13,488 bases of DNA from Comamonas sp. (GTDB lineage: Bacteria > Pseudomonadota > Gammaproteobacteria > Burkholderiales > Burkholderiaceae_C): NCBI GenBank assembly GCA_019236485.1, contig JAFAIY010000177.1, forward strand, positions 1-13,488. Reading direction: 5' to 3'. The notes beneath the pieces were generated by a model, which had not been told where the DNA came from, made no database searches, and worked only from the letters and a program-made list of their open reading frames with translations. A program made the translations under genes and the position numbers. Positions 12,956 to 13,488 of this stretch are shown piece after piece (positions within the stretch are counted from its first letter, which is position 1; every line of letters begins with the position of its first letter).

Positions 12956-13488
12956 ATGCCCGCAGCCAAGCCAGCCGTCAAAAGCGTTCTGAACGAATCC
13001 AAGCAAATCGAGCGCGCCGCCATGCTCATCGAGATGGGCGCCCGCATGCAGGTGCTGGAGTCCGAGACCACGCTGTCCTATGAACGCCTGATCCGGCTGT
13101 ACAAGGAAATTTCGGGCAAGTCTCCGTCCAAGGGCCAGCTGCCGTTTTCCACGGACTGGTTTCTGACCTGGCAGGAAAACATCCACAGCTCCCTGTTCCT
13201 CAATATCTACGAGTACCTGTCCAAGGGCGTGGAGCTGGATTCCGCCGAGCAGCTGACCAAGGCCTACCGTCTCTATATGGAGCAGATCCAGACCGCCGAG
13301 CTGGAAGTGCTGCTGTCCTTCACGCGCGCCTGGCGCCTGGTGAAGTTTGTCGACGCCCAGATGCTGACCCGCACCCAGTGCTCGGTCTGCAAGGGCCAGT
13401 TCGTGACCGAGCCTTATGAGAATGCGCGCCACTACCAGTGCGGTCTCTGCAATCCTCCCGCGCGTGCCGGCAAGAGCAAGGCCGCGGG
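12956..13488 (+). CDS. flhC: Flagellar transcriptional activator subunit FlhC, 3' end cut by the window
   Basis: FlhC is the DNA-contacting partner of FlhD. The frame is open to the last base, giving 177 residues plus two bases; only the extreme C-terminus should be missing. The translation starts MPAAKPAVKSVLNESKQ and includes IERAAMLIEMGARMQVLESE (18-37), PFSTDWFLTW (63-72) and FTRAWRLVKF (122-131). The four zinc-binding cysteines are C142, C145, C162 and C165, each exactly five later than the E. coli set (137, 140, 157, 160). The end of the visible part is Lys/Ala-rich (AGKSKAA). AAGGAGA lies 5 nt before the ATG at 12956, a stronger site than that of flhD. Confidence 0.97.
   Translation, partial: MPAAKPAVKSVLNESKQIERAAMLIEMGARMQVLESETTLSYERLIRLYKEISGKSPSKGQLPFSTDWFLTWQENIHSSLFLNIYEYLSKGVELDSAEQLTKAYRLYMEQIQTAELEVLLSFTRAWRLVKFVDAQMLTRTQCSVCKGQFVTEPYENARHYQCGLCNPPARAGKSKAA

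Overview
The window reads as a high-GC betaproteobacterial chromosome segment, most likely Comamonadaceae (Comamonas or close kin). This is inferred from the xseB-ispA-dxs order, the flhDC pair, the TRAP transporter type and the base composition; no rRNA or tRNA is present to prove it. I see no tRNA, rRNA, CRISPR array, insertion sequence or phage gene.

Layout. (1) 1-1690: the 3' end of a TRAP transporter large permease with an unusual Ala/Pro/Gly-rich tail, a strong terminator, then an unrecognised, visibly AT-richer 183-residue protein. (2) 1776-4124, minus strand: two paralogous TRAP periplasmic solute-binding proteins, both 360 residues with Tat-like signal peptides, separated by a gap full of palindromes. 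(3) 4312-7471, minus strand: xseB-ispA-dxs, a nuclease subunit followed by two isoprenoid-precursor genes. (4) 7472-7891: a 420-nt gap holding a TATAAT box followed by a rod-shaped inverted repeat that ends in an oligo-T terminator. It is a candidate small RNA or 5' attenuator. (5) 7892-11025, plus strand: a Rieske-type oxygenase, an EamA-family membrane transporter and a 3-mercaptopyruvate sulfurtransferase. (6) 11075-12214, minus strand: a membrane diguanylate cyclase with intact active and inhibitory sites. (7) 12591-13488, plus strand: flhD and the start of flhC, the master activator of flagellar genes, divergent from the cyclase across a 376-nt regulatory gap; flhC runs off the window.

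How the parts work together. The TRAP permease and the two binding proteins plausibly serve uptake of one or two organic anions, although the small membrane subunit is not in view. Dxs and IspA supply the start and a middle step of isoprenoid synthesis. The c-di-GMP synthase beside flhDC suggests linked control of motility, but only by position.

Most of the window is ordinary housekeeping and accessory metabolism. The best candidate for something undescribed is the structured element at about 7705-7838. Secondary points are the palindrome clusters around the binding-protein genes and the TGTAAG-N6-CTTACA dyad upstream of flhD.
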